This document shows, in pieces, positions 24,952 through 31,584 of a stretch of DNA of 64,000 bases. The notes under the pieces were generated by a model that did no database searches, was not told the origin of the DNA, and saw only the letters and a list, made by a program, of their open reading frames with translations. Position 1 is the first letter of the stretch; each line of letters opens with the position of its first letter. Source of the DNA: a virus; the IMG/VR virus record IMGVR_UViG_3300030491_000004, positions 1 to 64,000 of that record; one strand, 5' to 3'. The position numbers and the translations under genes are program-made.

Positions 24952-25025
24952 GGTTGGGTAGCTCAGTTGGTAGAGCAAGTGGAGTAATTAACCCTGTGTC
25001 GCTAGTTCAAGTCTGGCTCCAACCA
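24952..25025 (+). tRNA. tRNA with abnormal anticodon arm
   Basis: The acceptor GGTTGGG/TCCAACC, the D-arm GCTC...GAGC and the T-arm GCTAG-TTCAAGT-CTGGC all match a Phe/Asn-like tRNA frame. The anticodon stem has mismatches and one base more than expected between the D-arm and the variable loop (AGTGG AGTAATTA ACCCT). No clean 7-nt loop with U33 results, so the amino-acid identity cannot be assigned. Confidence 0.6.
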
Positions 25026-25138
25026 CAACTTGTTTGACATATTTTTTTAATTTATTTGATTCTATTCGTTGTGAAACGCGTAGAATTTTTAGAAGGGCAT
25101 TAGGTAATTTTGATAATTTTTCATAGTTTGTCTTTTTG

Positions 25139-25174
25139 GCACCTCAGTCTATAATTATTCTGGGGTGCTTTTTT
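25139..25174 (+). terminator. Intrinsic terminator
   Basis: The 9-bp stem GCACCTCAG/CTGGGGTGC (one G-U) and a run of T stand just before the 25193 gene, closing the tRNA transcription unit. Confidence 0.8.
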
Positions 25175-25192
25175 AAATTTAAAATAAGAATA

Positions 25193-26047
25193 ATGAAAAT
25201 AGAAGATATTGAAATTGGAGATATAATGTACAGTTGTATTGTAGATCGTTGGGTAATTGCGAAGAAGTCTCGCAAAAACGTGTACATGGGTAATTGTGAA
25301 TGCGCATCTAGTTGTCCATTTTGTTACTTGGGTATTAATTACTGTCCATTTGTAGGTTCAGAAATTTTTTTAAAAGCAATACCTATTTTAGAAATGGATA
25401 AAATAGAATTAATGAAAGTTGGAAGTGTTTTTATATCAAGTCATCAAATTTATATACTGATAAGGGGTACTTATTTGTATGAAGATTTGCTTGTTCCGGT
25501 TAAAATTGGGAGCACTGAAGATAAAAATAAAACTTATAAAACAAAACAAGATATGAAAGATGGAACAGTAAGGCTTTCTATAGAGAAAGCGAGAGAATAT
25601 TACAATGGTAATGATTCCTCATTAAAAGAGATTGCACTTCAGGCTTATGACGAAAAGGATTTAGCTGAAGATTCGTGGTCAAAAAGATTCCTTGGAAAAA
25701 GGATGAGTGGTTATATAATGCAGAACGAAAATTTTGCAATAGAACAGATAAGTAATTCGGCTACGTTTTCTTGTAGTGGGTGGTTTAAAACTAGAGGACA
25801 AGCTGAATCTAGTCGTGCATATGCTAAGATTACCCAGTTAATGGCTGAAGAAGATTATAATGGTGCTTGGGTTCCGGATTGGGATTCTTTCGATTCCAAA
25901 TATTGCATTGAAAGAAATAAAAATGAGATTGTTGGAACCGATCGTGCAGCAGCGGTTAGTAAGTTGGCTTTCAAAAATGAAGAAGTAAGAGATAGGTTCT
26001 TGAATAATTTTAATTACTTGCTAAAACAATATTTTGAAATAGACTGA
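25193..26047 (+). CDS. Cys-rich phage protein, family A (1 of 3)
   Basis: This 284-aa product starts IEDIEIGDIMYSCIVDRWVI and has an N-terminal Cys cluster (CECASSCPFC...C). The middle carries the signature RLSIEKAREYYNGNDSSLKEIALQAY, and the C-terminus a segment with WVPDWDSFDSKYCIE. The 26050 gene shares all these elements and 27225 shares the N-terminus. Such proteins recur in Bacteroides phages without assigned function; zinc binding is likely. The start is taken at 25193, not at an upstream TTG. Confidence 0.6.
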   Translation: MKIEDIEIGDIMYSCIVDRWVIAKKSRKNVYMGNCECASSCPFCYLGINYCPFVGSEIFLKAIPILEMDKIELMKVGSVFISSHQIYILIRGTYLYEDLLVPVKIGSTEDKNKTYKTKQDMKDGTVRLSIEKAREYYNGNDSSLKEIALQAYDEKDLAEDSWSKRFLGKRMSGYIMQNENFAIEQISNSATFSCSGWFKTRGQAESSRAYAKITQLMAEEDYNGAWVPDWDSFDSKYCIERNKNEIVGTDRAAAVSKLAFKNEEVRDRFLNNFNYLLKQYFEID

Positions 26048-26049
26048 GC

Positions 26050-26760
26050 ATGGAAAGAAAAGTTGGAGAAGTTTTTAAATATAAGAATGTCACCCTTCAG
26101 GTTATTAAAGAAGCTGGATGTAAAAAATGCTTTTTTAAAGGCATGAAAAGATCAGATTGCCACTCAAAAGAAAAACATTCCTTAACTGGATACTGTAGTT
26201 TTAGGGAGAGGAAAGATAGTGCTGATGTACAATTTATAAAAATTGATAATATGGAAGAAGAAACAAGAAATTTACAAGTAACTCTTTCAATGGCTAAAGA
26301 ATGGTTCGATGGAAAGGACAAAAATCTAAAAAGGTTAGCCATTATTGCTTTTCCAGATTTGTATCATGACTCCACAAAAACATGGGAAGATATACTAAAA
26401 AACAAAGCATTAATTCCAGATGAAGCGTGTTACATAGATGCGTGTGGGGAAATTAACCTTTTTGGAGGAAGTTTTTTGCGTAATGAGCGTGATAAAAACA
26501 CGTGTTCATCTGAGAGGGTTGCAAAGATGGAAATTGCAATTTCAAAGATAAGCTTGTTAATGCCTTATTATGGTGGAATGATTACAGATGAAGAATGGAA
26601 TATCCCTTATTGTTCTTATTCTATAACGTGTGGATACAAAGAAATGAACATTGTGCGTTCTAGCTGTAGGGAATATTTAGCTTTTCACGAAGAACACCAA
26701 GCTGAAGAGTTTATTGATAACAACAAGAGACTTCTTAAAGATTATTTTATGCTTGATTGA
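26050..26760 (+). CDS. Cys-rich phage protein, family A (2 of 3)
   Basis: This 236-aa product begins ERKVGEVFKYKNVTLQVIKE, then CKKCFF...C...C in place of the zinc cluster. It shares the LSMAKEWFDGKDKNLKRLAI segment and the second-half Tyr/Trp pattern of the 25193 product. It starts 2 bp after it. Tandem duplication is the simplest explanation. Confidence 0.6.
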   Translation: MERKVGEVFKYKNVTLQVIKEAGCKKCFFKGMKRSDCHSKEKHSLTGYCSFRERKDSADVQFIKIDNMEEETRNLQVTLSMAKEWFDGKDKNLKRLAIIAFPDLYHDSTKTWEDILKNKALIPDEACYIDACGEINLFGGSFLRNERDKNTCSSERVAKMEIAISKISLLMPYYGGMITDEEWNIPYCSYSITCGYKEMNIVRSSCREYLAFHEEHQAEEFIDNNKRLLKDYFMLD

Positions 26761-26762
26761 TC

Positions 26763-26921
26763 ATGATAAGTTGGATAATTTCAGGTATGGAATATATGTC
26801 GAATAATACTGAAGTGATATTCGCATGGGTTCTCCTAATTTTTGGAGTGGTTACGGCAATTTGTCTAATATTGATGATTTATTACGGAATACAAGTATTG
26901 TGGTATAATTTTTTCAAATAA
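26763..26921 (+). CDS. 52-aa membrane microprotein
   Basis: The ORF contains one long hydrophobic helix (about residues 18-42, VIFAWVLLIFGVVTAICLIL), with an aromatic C-terminus. It follows the previous gene by 2 bp. It could be a small holin-like or regulatory membrane peptide. Confidence 0.5.
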   Translation: MISWIISGMEYMSNNTEVIFAWVLLIFGVVTAICLILMIYYGIQVLWYNFFK

Positions 26922-27040
26922 TATTAATAATATACAGTACGCGCAGTAATATAGATTAAATTATAATCGCATAATCTTGGAGTAGAATTATGTTTTGGTA
27001 TTAAAGGTAGCGTGTACTGTATTTTTACATTTTAAATAAT
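26922..27040. other. Short gap with imperfect inverted repeat
   Basis: An 11-bp imperfect inverted repeat (TACAGTACGCG at 26933-26943, CGTGTACTGTA at 27011-27021) flanks about 67 nt of AT-rich DNA. It could form a long hairpin in RNA or be a protein-binding pair. There is no T run, so termination is unlikely. Confidence 0.4.
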
Positions 27041-27220
27041 ATGGAAACAAAATCAGTTAGGGTTGATACTCCAAAAATGGATTCAAAAATTCAGGAGATG
27101 TCTTTAAAGGGGTTTAATTTAATCAGTACAACAGTTATACCGGCTACTGGAAGTATCCCAGACGGACATGGTGGAGATTACGGAGATAATGAAAAAGTGT
27201 TGCTAATATTCCAAAAATAA
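27041..27220 (+). CDS. 59-aa small protein
   Basis: The ORF begins METKSVRVDTPKMDSKIQEM and contains IPDGHGGDYGDNEKV. It follows the inverted-repeat gap and is 4 bp before the third Cys-rich family gene. No function recognised. Confidence 0.45.
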   Translation: METKSVRVDTPKMDSKIQEMSLKGFNLISTTVIPATGSIPDGHGGDYGDNEKVLLIFQK

Positions 27221-27224
27221 AAAT

Positions 27225-27998
27225 ATGGAAAGAAGAATTGGAGAAAAATTTGAAGACAATGGGGATCGTTTAGTAGTTATTAGAGGAGGAAAATGTAACA
27301 ATTGCTACTACTACTTTAATGGTTGTACTGATCATAGTGTTAGAGGTGAGTGCTCCAGACTTAGAAGAGAAAAAAGTATGGAAGGTGTAATTTTTAAACA
27401 AATAAAAGAAGATATGGACGAAACAAAAATTAGAAGTGCAATTAGAGTGTATCCGGAACAAGTTCAGGAAAACATGAAAGATGTTATTGTAAAAACAGTA
27501 ACAGAGTTTGGAAAACCGGTTACGTATGTGACGATAAAAATGAAAAATGGATTTACTATTCGCGAGTCTACTACATGTGTGGATCCAGACAATTATGATG
27601 AAGAGGTTGGAAAGAAAATCTGTCTTAAAAAGATTGAAGATAAGATTTGGTGGTTACTTGGATACCAACTTCAAAGCTTTATAAAAAACGATCCTAACCC
27701 TAATGATGGAAGAAAGATTGGCGTCCTTATTGTTAATGGGGATAAACTTGTTGGCTTGTGGATGAAGTTTGACAAATTATGGGAACAATTTTCTGAAGAA
27801 TTAAACTCTGATATGGCCTTCCCAGGTAAGTTGAAGTTCTTTCAAAATTTAAAGGAGGAAAACGATATTCGTGGAGAAATAGCTGTTAAGTATTTTGATA
27901 CATACAAAGAAGCTTCTGAGTATGATCCCAAAAAGGATATGCAAGTACCTTTCCCTAATGAGAAATGTTATTATGCGATGGGAGAAATAGATGCATAA
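27225..27998 (+). CDS. Cys-rich phage protein, family A (3 of 3)
   Basis: This 257-aa product begins ERRIGEKFEDNGDRLVVIRG, followed by CNNCYYY...C...C, the same N-terminal layout as 26050. The rest (residues about 65-257) is different and longer, with a conserved-looking NGDKLVGLWMKFDKLWEQF core and no recognised motif. The shared N-terminal module on different C-terminal halves suggests module shuffling. Confidence 0.55.
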   Translation: MERRIGEKFEDNGDRLVVIRGGKCNNCYYYFNGCTDHSVRGECSRLRREKSMEGVIFKQIKEDMDETKIRSAIRVYPEQVQENMKDVIVKTVTEFGKPVTYVTIKMKNGFTIRESTTCVDPDNYDEEVGKKICLKKIEDKIWWLLGYQLQSFIKNDPNPNDGRKIGVLIVNGDKLVGLWMKFDKLWEQFSEELNSDMAFPGKLKFFQNLKEENDIRGEIAVKYFDTYKEASEYDPKKDMQVPFPNEKCYYAMGEIDA

Positions 27999-28015
27999 AA
28001 ATATTTGTGATTTTA

Positions 28016-28046
28016 TTTGCAGATTAAAAAATAAGGCGTATATTTG
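28016..28046 (+). promoter_or_regulatory. Bacteroides-type promoter
   Basis: TTTG (28016-28019), 19 bp and TATATTTG (28039-28046) fit the consensus exactly. It faces the tRNA region; a strong terminator lies only about 90 bp downstream. Confidence 0.8.
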
Positions 28047-28052
28047 CATAAC

Positions 28053-28143
28053 TCTTTTTTAAGGTTAGTAAAGTAATTAGTATTCATTAATTTTTTAAGG
28101 AGTAAAAGTAGACTGTTGCGACCAGTTCTTTTACTCCTTTTTT
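28053..28143 (+). ncRNA. Short RNA unit between promoter and terminator
   Basis: Transcription from the 28016 promoter should start near 28053 and stop at the 28097-28143 terminator, giving about 90 nt with no ORF. It may be a small RNA or an attenuated leader for the tRNA cluster beginning at 28150. No known family is recognised. Confidence 0.5.
28097..28143 (+). terminator. Strong intrinsic terminator
   Basis: A perfect 12-bp stem (AAGGAGTAAAAG/CTTTTACTCCTT), a 19-nt loop and a T run stand just before tRNA-Tyr. Confidence 0.85.
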
Positions 28144-28149
28144 AAAAAC

Positions 28150-28233
28150 TGGAGAGTAACCTGTAATTGGCAGCAGCGAAGACTGTAAATCTTCTCTTTA
28201 ATTAGACTGTAGGTTCGAGTCCTACCTCCCCAA
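28150..28233 (+). tRNA. tRNA-Tyr (anticodon GTA)
   Basis: The acceptor is TGGAGAG/CTCCCCA with one mismatch. The anticodon stem GAAGA/TCTTC encloses CTGTAAA with anticodon GTA. A longer variable region (TCT...AGA) fits bacterial tRNA-Tyr, and the T-arm is GTAGG-TTCGAGT-CCTAC. The CCA tail is not encoded. It reads UAC/UAU codons. Confidence 0.85.
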
Positions 28234-28586
28234 CTAATAGTTCGTTGATATATTATTGAAAGACGTATGGACCGGAAGGCAGAAGTCCGCACCTCCACCA
28301 GATTCAGATAACCGCTAACCAGCCGCGAAAGTGCTGTAAATAAGAAGTACCTATCTGAGAAATAGGTTGCAGATTTGACCACTGTATAAAGTAACTGGAA
28401 GGATGTTACAAAAATTCTTCTTCTTGTTTAATTTAAAATTGGGGGTGAATAGTTTTGACAGCGTTGAGTTAGGTAATATTGAGAGCTATTAAAGTCAGAA
28501 ATGACAAAAAATTGATTTCTATGGTTCAACCGGTCATGAGAATGGCTGCCTGAACACGCAAGAGGGACGCGAAAGTTCCCTCACAT
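28234..28586 (+). ncRNA. Structured noncoding RNA region, partly tmRNA-like
   Basis: There is no ORF. GGGGGTGAATAGTTTTGACA begins near 28440 and a TAGGTAA follows, resembling the 5' end of Bacteroidetes tmRNA. Upstream, CACCTCC-ACCA (28291-28301) is a 7-nt complement of its GGGGGTG, preceded by a GGAC/CGGA...TCCG helix, as if the tmRNA were circularly permuted; however, the T-loop consensus is missing and no tag ORF is evident. A GCGAAAGT tetraloop hairpin occurs twice (near 28328 and 28570). The region may instead be another large ornate RNA. Confidence 0.35.
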
Positions 28587-28688
28587 GGTTGAGTAGTTTA
28601 ATGATGGAATAGCTAGTAATTGATGTGAGTGCGCCAAGATAACATTAATTAGATTCTGCTGGATCCGGTTTGATTCCGGACTCAACCA
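28587..28688 (+). tRNA. tRNA-like element with extended central helix
   Basis: The acceptor GGTTGAG/CTCAACC is perfect, the T-arm TCCGG-TTTGATT-CCGGA is good, and a D-arm TAGTT...AGCTA is present. In place of a normal anticodon arm there is a 10-bp helix (TAATTGATGT/ACATTAATTA) with a 15-nt loop. At 102 nt it is too long for an ordinary tRNA. It may be a tmRNA-like tRNA domain or a tRNA mimic. Confidence 0.45.
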
Positions 28689-28693
28689 ACCTT

Positions 28694-28766
28694 GCTTCCG
28701 TAGCTCAGTGGTTAGAGCGTTTGCCTGTTAAGCAAAGGGTCGGCAGTCCGAATCTGTCTGGAAGCG
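28694..28766 (+). tRNA. tRNA-Asn (anticodon GTT)
   Basis: The acceptor is GCTTCCG/TGGAAGC, the D-arm GCTC...GAGC, the anticodon stem TTTGC/GCAAA with loop CTGTTAA (GTT), and the T-arm GGCAG-TCCGAAT-CTGTC. Discriminator G fits tRNA-Asn. CCA is not encoded. Confidence 0.9.
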
Positions 28767-28813
28767 CAAACAAATGACCTGGCATATTCCAGGATATAAA
28801 TAAATATATAGAT

Positions 28814-29104
28814 ATGTATACATTAAGAATTATTGAAAACACAAGATCAAACGAAACAGAGAGGTTTGATAGTGTAATTGAAAACTTTGAATTGGGTTGT
28901 TCTTATTCCAGAATTCAAAAAAACAAAACTAAAGAGTTTGATATTTTGATGAAAGAGGAATATCCAAATGTTGACGACACAAACATAGACTCCATTATAT
29001 TTGGAGAAAATGGTAAGAAATTCTTTATTGAGGCTTTTTCTCCTTTAAAAGAATACACTTATTTTATCATGTCGGATAATGGAAATACTTTAGAAAGATT
29101 ATGA
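28814..29104 (+). CDS. Small protein, unknown
   Basis: This 96-aa product lies between tRNA genes. It reads beta-helix-helix-beta (MYTLRIIENTRSNETERFDSV...), with a Gly/Lys turn near the end. A small inverted repeat (CCTGG/CCAGG at 28778-28793) precedes it. No motif identifies a function; conserved hypothetical proteins of this size are common in Bacteroides phages. Confidence 0.5.
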   Translation: MYTLRIIENTRSNETERFDSVIENFELGCSYSRIQKNKTKEFDILMKEEYPNVDDTNIDSIIFGENGKKFFIEAFSPLKEYTYFIMSDNGNTLERL

Positions 29105-29198
29105 TATAACCCGTGAGGGGTCTTCGACTAATAATTGTTTTTCATTAGTGTATAAAGTTAATGTTTAAAATTTCAAGCCCGGAAGTGTCCGGGCAACC

Positions 29199-29269
29199 AG
29201 AAGGATGGTGTAGTGGTAGCACAATAGGCTTTGGTCCTATTAGTTTAAGTTCGATTCTTAATCCTCCTA
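29199..29269 (+). tRNA. tRNA-Gln (anticodon TTG)
   Basis: The acceptor is AGAAGGA/TCCTCCT with one mismatch. The D-arm is GTG...CAC, the anticodon loop CTTTGGT gives TTG, and the T-arm TTAAG-TTCGATT-CTTAA is perfect. A GCCCGG hairpin lies just upstream at 29177-29194. CCA is not encoded. Confidence 0.8.
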
Positions 29270-29274
29270 CAAAT

Positions 29275-29508
29275 AGAAGAGTGGCGGAAAAGTAGACGCA
29301 GCAGCTTTGAAATAAAGGCGATTGAAGGAACTAAAAAGGTATTGGTTGCAAATGAAAGTATCCTCCCAATATTGTTCCGAAGTAGCGAAGAGGGAAGTAA
29401 GGCGCGCGATGTAACAGTCGAGCAACTACGGAAGAATAAGCTAAAACTGACGTAGAGTAAAGCAATAAGGGCACCTCATCCAGGACAAGTTGATTCCTGG
29501 CTCTTCTA
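29275..29508 (+). tRNA. Leu-like tRNA ends separated by a long insertion
   Basis: The termini AGAAGAG and CTCTTCT pair perfectly over 7 bp. The 5' part continues with a tRNA-Leu-like D-arm (TGGCGGAAAAGTAGACGCA), and the 3' part has a CCAGG/CCTGG T-stem with an enlarged loop. The element is 234 nt, so roughly 150 nt are extra. AGCTT near 29304 and AAGCT near 29431 could be the two sides of the anticodon stem, placing an intron there. No group I core was recognised by eye. Confidence 0.4.
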
Positions 29509-29521
29509 TGATATAAATACT

Positions 29522-29594
29522 GGCTCGGCATATATCTGTGGCTTTAAATAGTCAAGTAAGTTGAATCTGATCAATTCATAAGCCGAGCCTTATT
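29522..29594 (+). other. Inverted repeat closing a 52-nt loop, terminator-like
   Basis: The 8-bp stem GGCTCGGC/GCCGAGCC (29522-29529, 29582-29589) is followed by TTATTTTG. It may end the tRNA transcript or be another structured RNA. The loop is long for a simple terminator. Confidence 0.5.
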
Positions 29595-29618
29595 TTGAAA
29601 CAAACAAATAATTACAAT

Positions 29619-29819
29619 ATGGATGAAGCAAAAGATGTTACCAATAAAGAGACAATAGATGCTCTTTATAAATCAGGACAAAGACCTGATAAGTTTAGGT
29701 GCTTAGAGTTGTCAATAGCAGCTTTGGAAAAAGTAAAAGGGATAAAAGAATCTGATCCAGTTGAATTAGCTGAAAGGTTCTTTAAATTCGTAAGTGGAGA
29801 AAGTCCTACCAAAAAATAA
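29619..29819 (+). CDS. Small helical protein, unknown
   Basis: This 66-aa product starts at the ATG after CAATAT; an ATG-like frame 24 nt upstream is not needed. The KETIDALYKSGQRPDKFRCLELSIAALEKV core looks like a compact helical domain found in many Bacteroides phage proteins of unknown function. A terminator follows. Confidence 0.5.
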   Translation: MDEAKDVTNKETIDALYKSGQRPDKFRCLELSIAALEKVKGIKESDPVELAERFFKFVSGESPTKK

Positions 29820-29845
29820 TTTTTTACCTTTAGATGTTAAACTTA

Positions 29846-29877
29846 GGGGGAGTGTAAAAGCTCCTCCTTTTAATTTT
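29846..29877 (+). terminator. Intrinsic terminator
   Basis: GGGGGAG/CTCCTCC (one G-U) with an 8-nt loop and TTTT precedes the 29884 gene. Confidence 0.65.
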
Positions 29878-29883
29878 ACTAAA

Positions 29884-30090
29884 ATGAAACAAAATTTAGA
29901 TTCAGAATTTCATGTAGGAGATCGCGTTAAAATTATCCACAACGATCTCGAACCCCAGTATGAAGGAAAAACTGGAAAGGTTAAAAAAGTGTATCCATCA
30001 TTCACATTAAAGGACGTTGGGTATCGAGTGGAGGTTGAGGAGAAGACTATTAAGGGAATAGCTACTTCTGGAAGCATTCAAAAAGTTTAA
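29884..30090 (+). CDS. Small KOW/SH3-like protein
   Basis: This 68-aa product starts at the ATG just after the terminator; an upstream frame to 29794 crosses it and is rejected. The segment FHVGDRVKIIHNDLEPQYEGKTGKVKKVYP is a KOW-type barrel that in ribosomal and transcription factors contacts RNA. A second KOW-like protein is at 49711. Function unknown. Confidence 0.55.
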   Translation: MKQNLDSEFHVGDRVKIIHNDLEPQYEGKTGKVKKVYPSFTLKDVGYRVEVEEKTIKGIATSGSIQKV

Positions 30091-30137
30091 ATAACTTAAA
30101 ATATATACTGTCGAATAGTTATTTAGATAAAAAGTAA

Positions 30138-30145
30138 TACATTTG
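30138..30145 (+). promoter_or_regulatory. Possible promoter -7 box
   Basis: TACATTTG fits the -7 consensus TAnnTTTG about 35 bp before the 30180 gene. No good TTTG lies at the expected distance, so this is tentative. Confidence 0.3.
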
Positions 30146-30179
30146 TATCAGAGTTTTCTAAAATTAATATTTAATCAAA

Positions 30180-30578
30180 ATGAAAAAGTTTTTATTGATC
30201 GCCTTTTTAGGCATCTTTTCATTTACATGCATGTCTGCCGGAGGGTTACCGAAACAGAATCAACAATCTACAGGTATCGTTAATGTAATAAATGAAAATT
30301 CCCCGGTGCTCCAGTTACAAACCCTTAACACTTACCAAAGGATAAGTACGCCAACCATTTCCAGCGCGGTTCTGAATGAACTAATAACGCAGGAGCTTAT
30401 TTCTCCACTACCTAAAAAATATACTCTTACAGCTAACAAATACGCATATCAGTTAGGTTCTGTGGATATTACTTATGACGAATACATTTTTTTAATACAG
30501 CAGTTACAGGAACTCAGCAAAATGGACTTAATTATACAGACTTATGGTCACAGTTCTAAATATAGTTCTTTTACGTAA
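30180..30578 (+). CDS. Secreted protein of unknown function
   Basis: A signal peptide (MKKFLLIAFLGIFSFTCMSAG, about 20 residues, with a possible lipobox Cys) precedes a 110-aa mature part containing repeated Leu/Gln-rich helices (YEFLI-like IFLIQQLQELSKMDLII). A possible promoter box is upstream and a strong terminator follows, so it is an independent unit within the tRNA region. No domain is recognised. Confidence 0.55.
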   Translation: MKKFLLIAFLGIFSFTCMSAGGLPKQNQQSTGIVNVINENSPVLQLQTLNTYQRISTPTISSAVLNELITQELISPLPKKYTLTANKYAYQLGSVDITYDEYIFLIQQLQELSKMDLIIQTYGHSSKYSSFT

Positions 30579-30657
30579 CGCAAATTTATCTCGGTAGATT
30601 TACTTTAATCACTGGATATAGGACCCAGTAAGATTAAGTGATCATATAAATTCGCAA

Positions 30658-30708
30658 GCACCCGGTAAATTATCTCAGCAAAGAAAGGAACCGGGTGCTT
30701 ATTTTTTT
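30658..30708 (+). terminator. Intrinsic terminator
   Basis: GCACCCGG/CCGGGTGC (8 bp perfect) with a 25-nt loop and a run of T stands before tRNA-Ser. Confidence 0.85.
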
Positions 30709-30709
30709 C

Positions 30710-30807
30710 GGACGAGTGGTGCAATTGGAAGACATACCTATTGAATAGGCGGACTAATATAGCTAGCTGAATAAATCCATTCCCTGGTTCGATTCCAGGC
30801 TCGTCCA
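30710..30807 (+). tRNA. tRNA-Ser (anticodon TGA), long variable arm
   Basis: The acceptor GGACGAG/CTCGTCC is perfect, the anticodon arm CCTAT..TGA..ATAGG gives TGA, and the T-arm CCTGG-TTCGATT-CCAGG is consensus. The variable region (about 32 nt, closed by GGA...TCC) is unusually long even for tRNA-Ser. CCA is not encoded. Confidence 0.75.
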
Positions 30808-30825
30808 CAATTTAAATTATACAAC

Positions 30826-31080
30826 ATGAAAAAATTAATATTTCTAAGTACTTTATTTGTACTATTGATTTCTTGCCAACCCAAAGACACTCACACAAAA
30901 CATATTTATGAATATAGTATTTATAATGGTGGAGTTGCTATTAGTCATAAGATTATCCATACTGATTATGAATTAAAGATTGAAACATCAAGCAGAGGGT
31001 CTAGACAATTAATATCAAATCAATACCATGAACTTTACGAGGATACAAATAGTACTATAGTAATGAATCAAATAAAATAA
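30826..31080 (+). CDS. Lipoprotein, unknown
   Basis: The N-terminus MKKLIFLSTLFVLLISC is a lipoprotein signal with the lipobox ending at Cys17, followed by about 67 residues of mixed polar sequence. It follows tRNA-Ser by 18 bp and opens the next run of small genes. It may act at the cell surface, for example in superinfection exclusion; not shown. Confidence 0.55.
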   Translation: MKKLIFLSTLFVLLISCQPKDTHTKHIYEYSIYNGGVAISHKIIHTDYELKIETSSRGSRQLISNQYHELYEDTNSTIVMNQIK

Positions 31081-31084
31081 TATT

Positions 31085-31579
31085 ATGGGAATATTTTTAA
31101 TTATCGTGATAGTGTCGAGTGTGAGTCTTTTTGTATTAATTATATTTAGTAGTTGCAAAAAAGTACACTTTGCGGAAAGTTTTGGAGAAACTGGGTATGC
31201 ACATGAGGTATGGCTTGATTTAGTGAATTGTAAAATGGAAATTGAAAAAGAAGAGTCTAGGTTAGATAATTTAGATTTAGCTAAACCTGGAGATTGTTAT
31301 AGGTATAAGAACGAAAATAAATATTTTGTGTGTATGAGGATTTTGTCATTAACAGAAAATGGTGAAATTGTTATTGTTCGATTCTATATCGTAAGTGATC
31401 CAGATGAAGAGTTGAACATAAAATACATTCTTAAACAAGAAGTTTTAGGGAAAATATATGTCAATAAAATTATAGAATCTTCTATTAAAATAAGCGAAGA
31501 ATCGTTTAATATTAAATTTAGGTGGTTTATAAATTCAGCTAGACTTAGAAGTTATCCAGTAGAATTTGGTAAAATTTAA
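31085..31579 (+). CDS. Membrane-anchored protein
   Basis: This 164-aa product has one N-terminal TM helix (residues 3-22, FLIIVIVSSVSLFVLIIFSS) followed by a polar domain beginning with Lys/Cys. The soluble part contains beta strands (CVMRILSLTENGEIVIVRF...). It is transcribed with the lipoprotein upstream (4-bp gap). Confidence 0.5.
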   Translation: MGIFLIIVIVSSVSLFVLIIFSSCKKVHFAESFGETGYAHEVWLDLVNCKMEIEKEESRLDNLDLAKPGDCYRYKNENKYFVCMRILSLTENGEIVIVRFYIVSDPDEELNIKYILKQEVLGKIYVNKIIESSIKISEESFNIKFRWFINSARLRSYPVEFGKI

Positions 31580-31584
31580 TAGCA

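Noticed and set aside
28131-28382. 83-codon minus-strand open frame over the tRNA-Tyr region
   Set aside because: It lies on top of the tRNA and structured RNA and has no plausible start context.
29331-29531. 66-codon minus-strand open frame in the 29.3-kb insertion
   Set aside because: Covers the Leu-like tRNA element; no coding signature.
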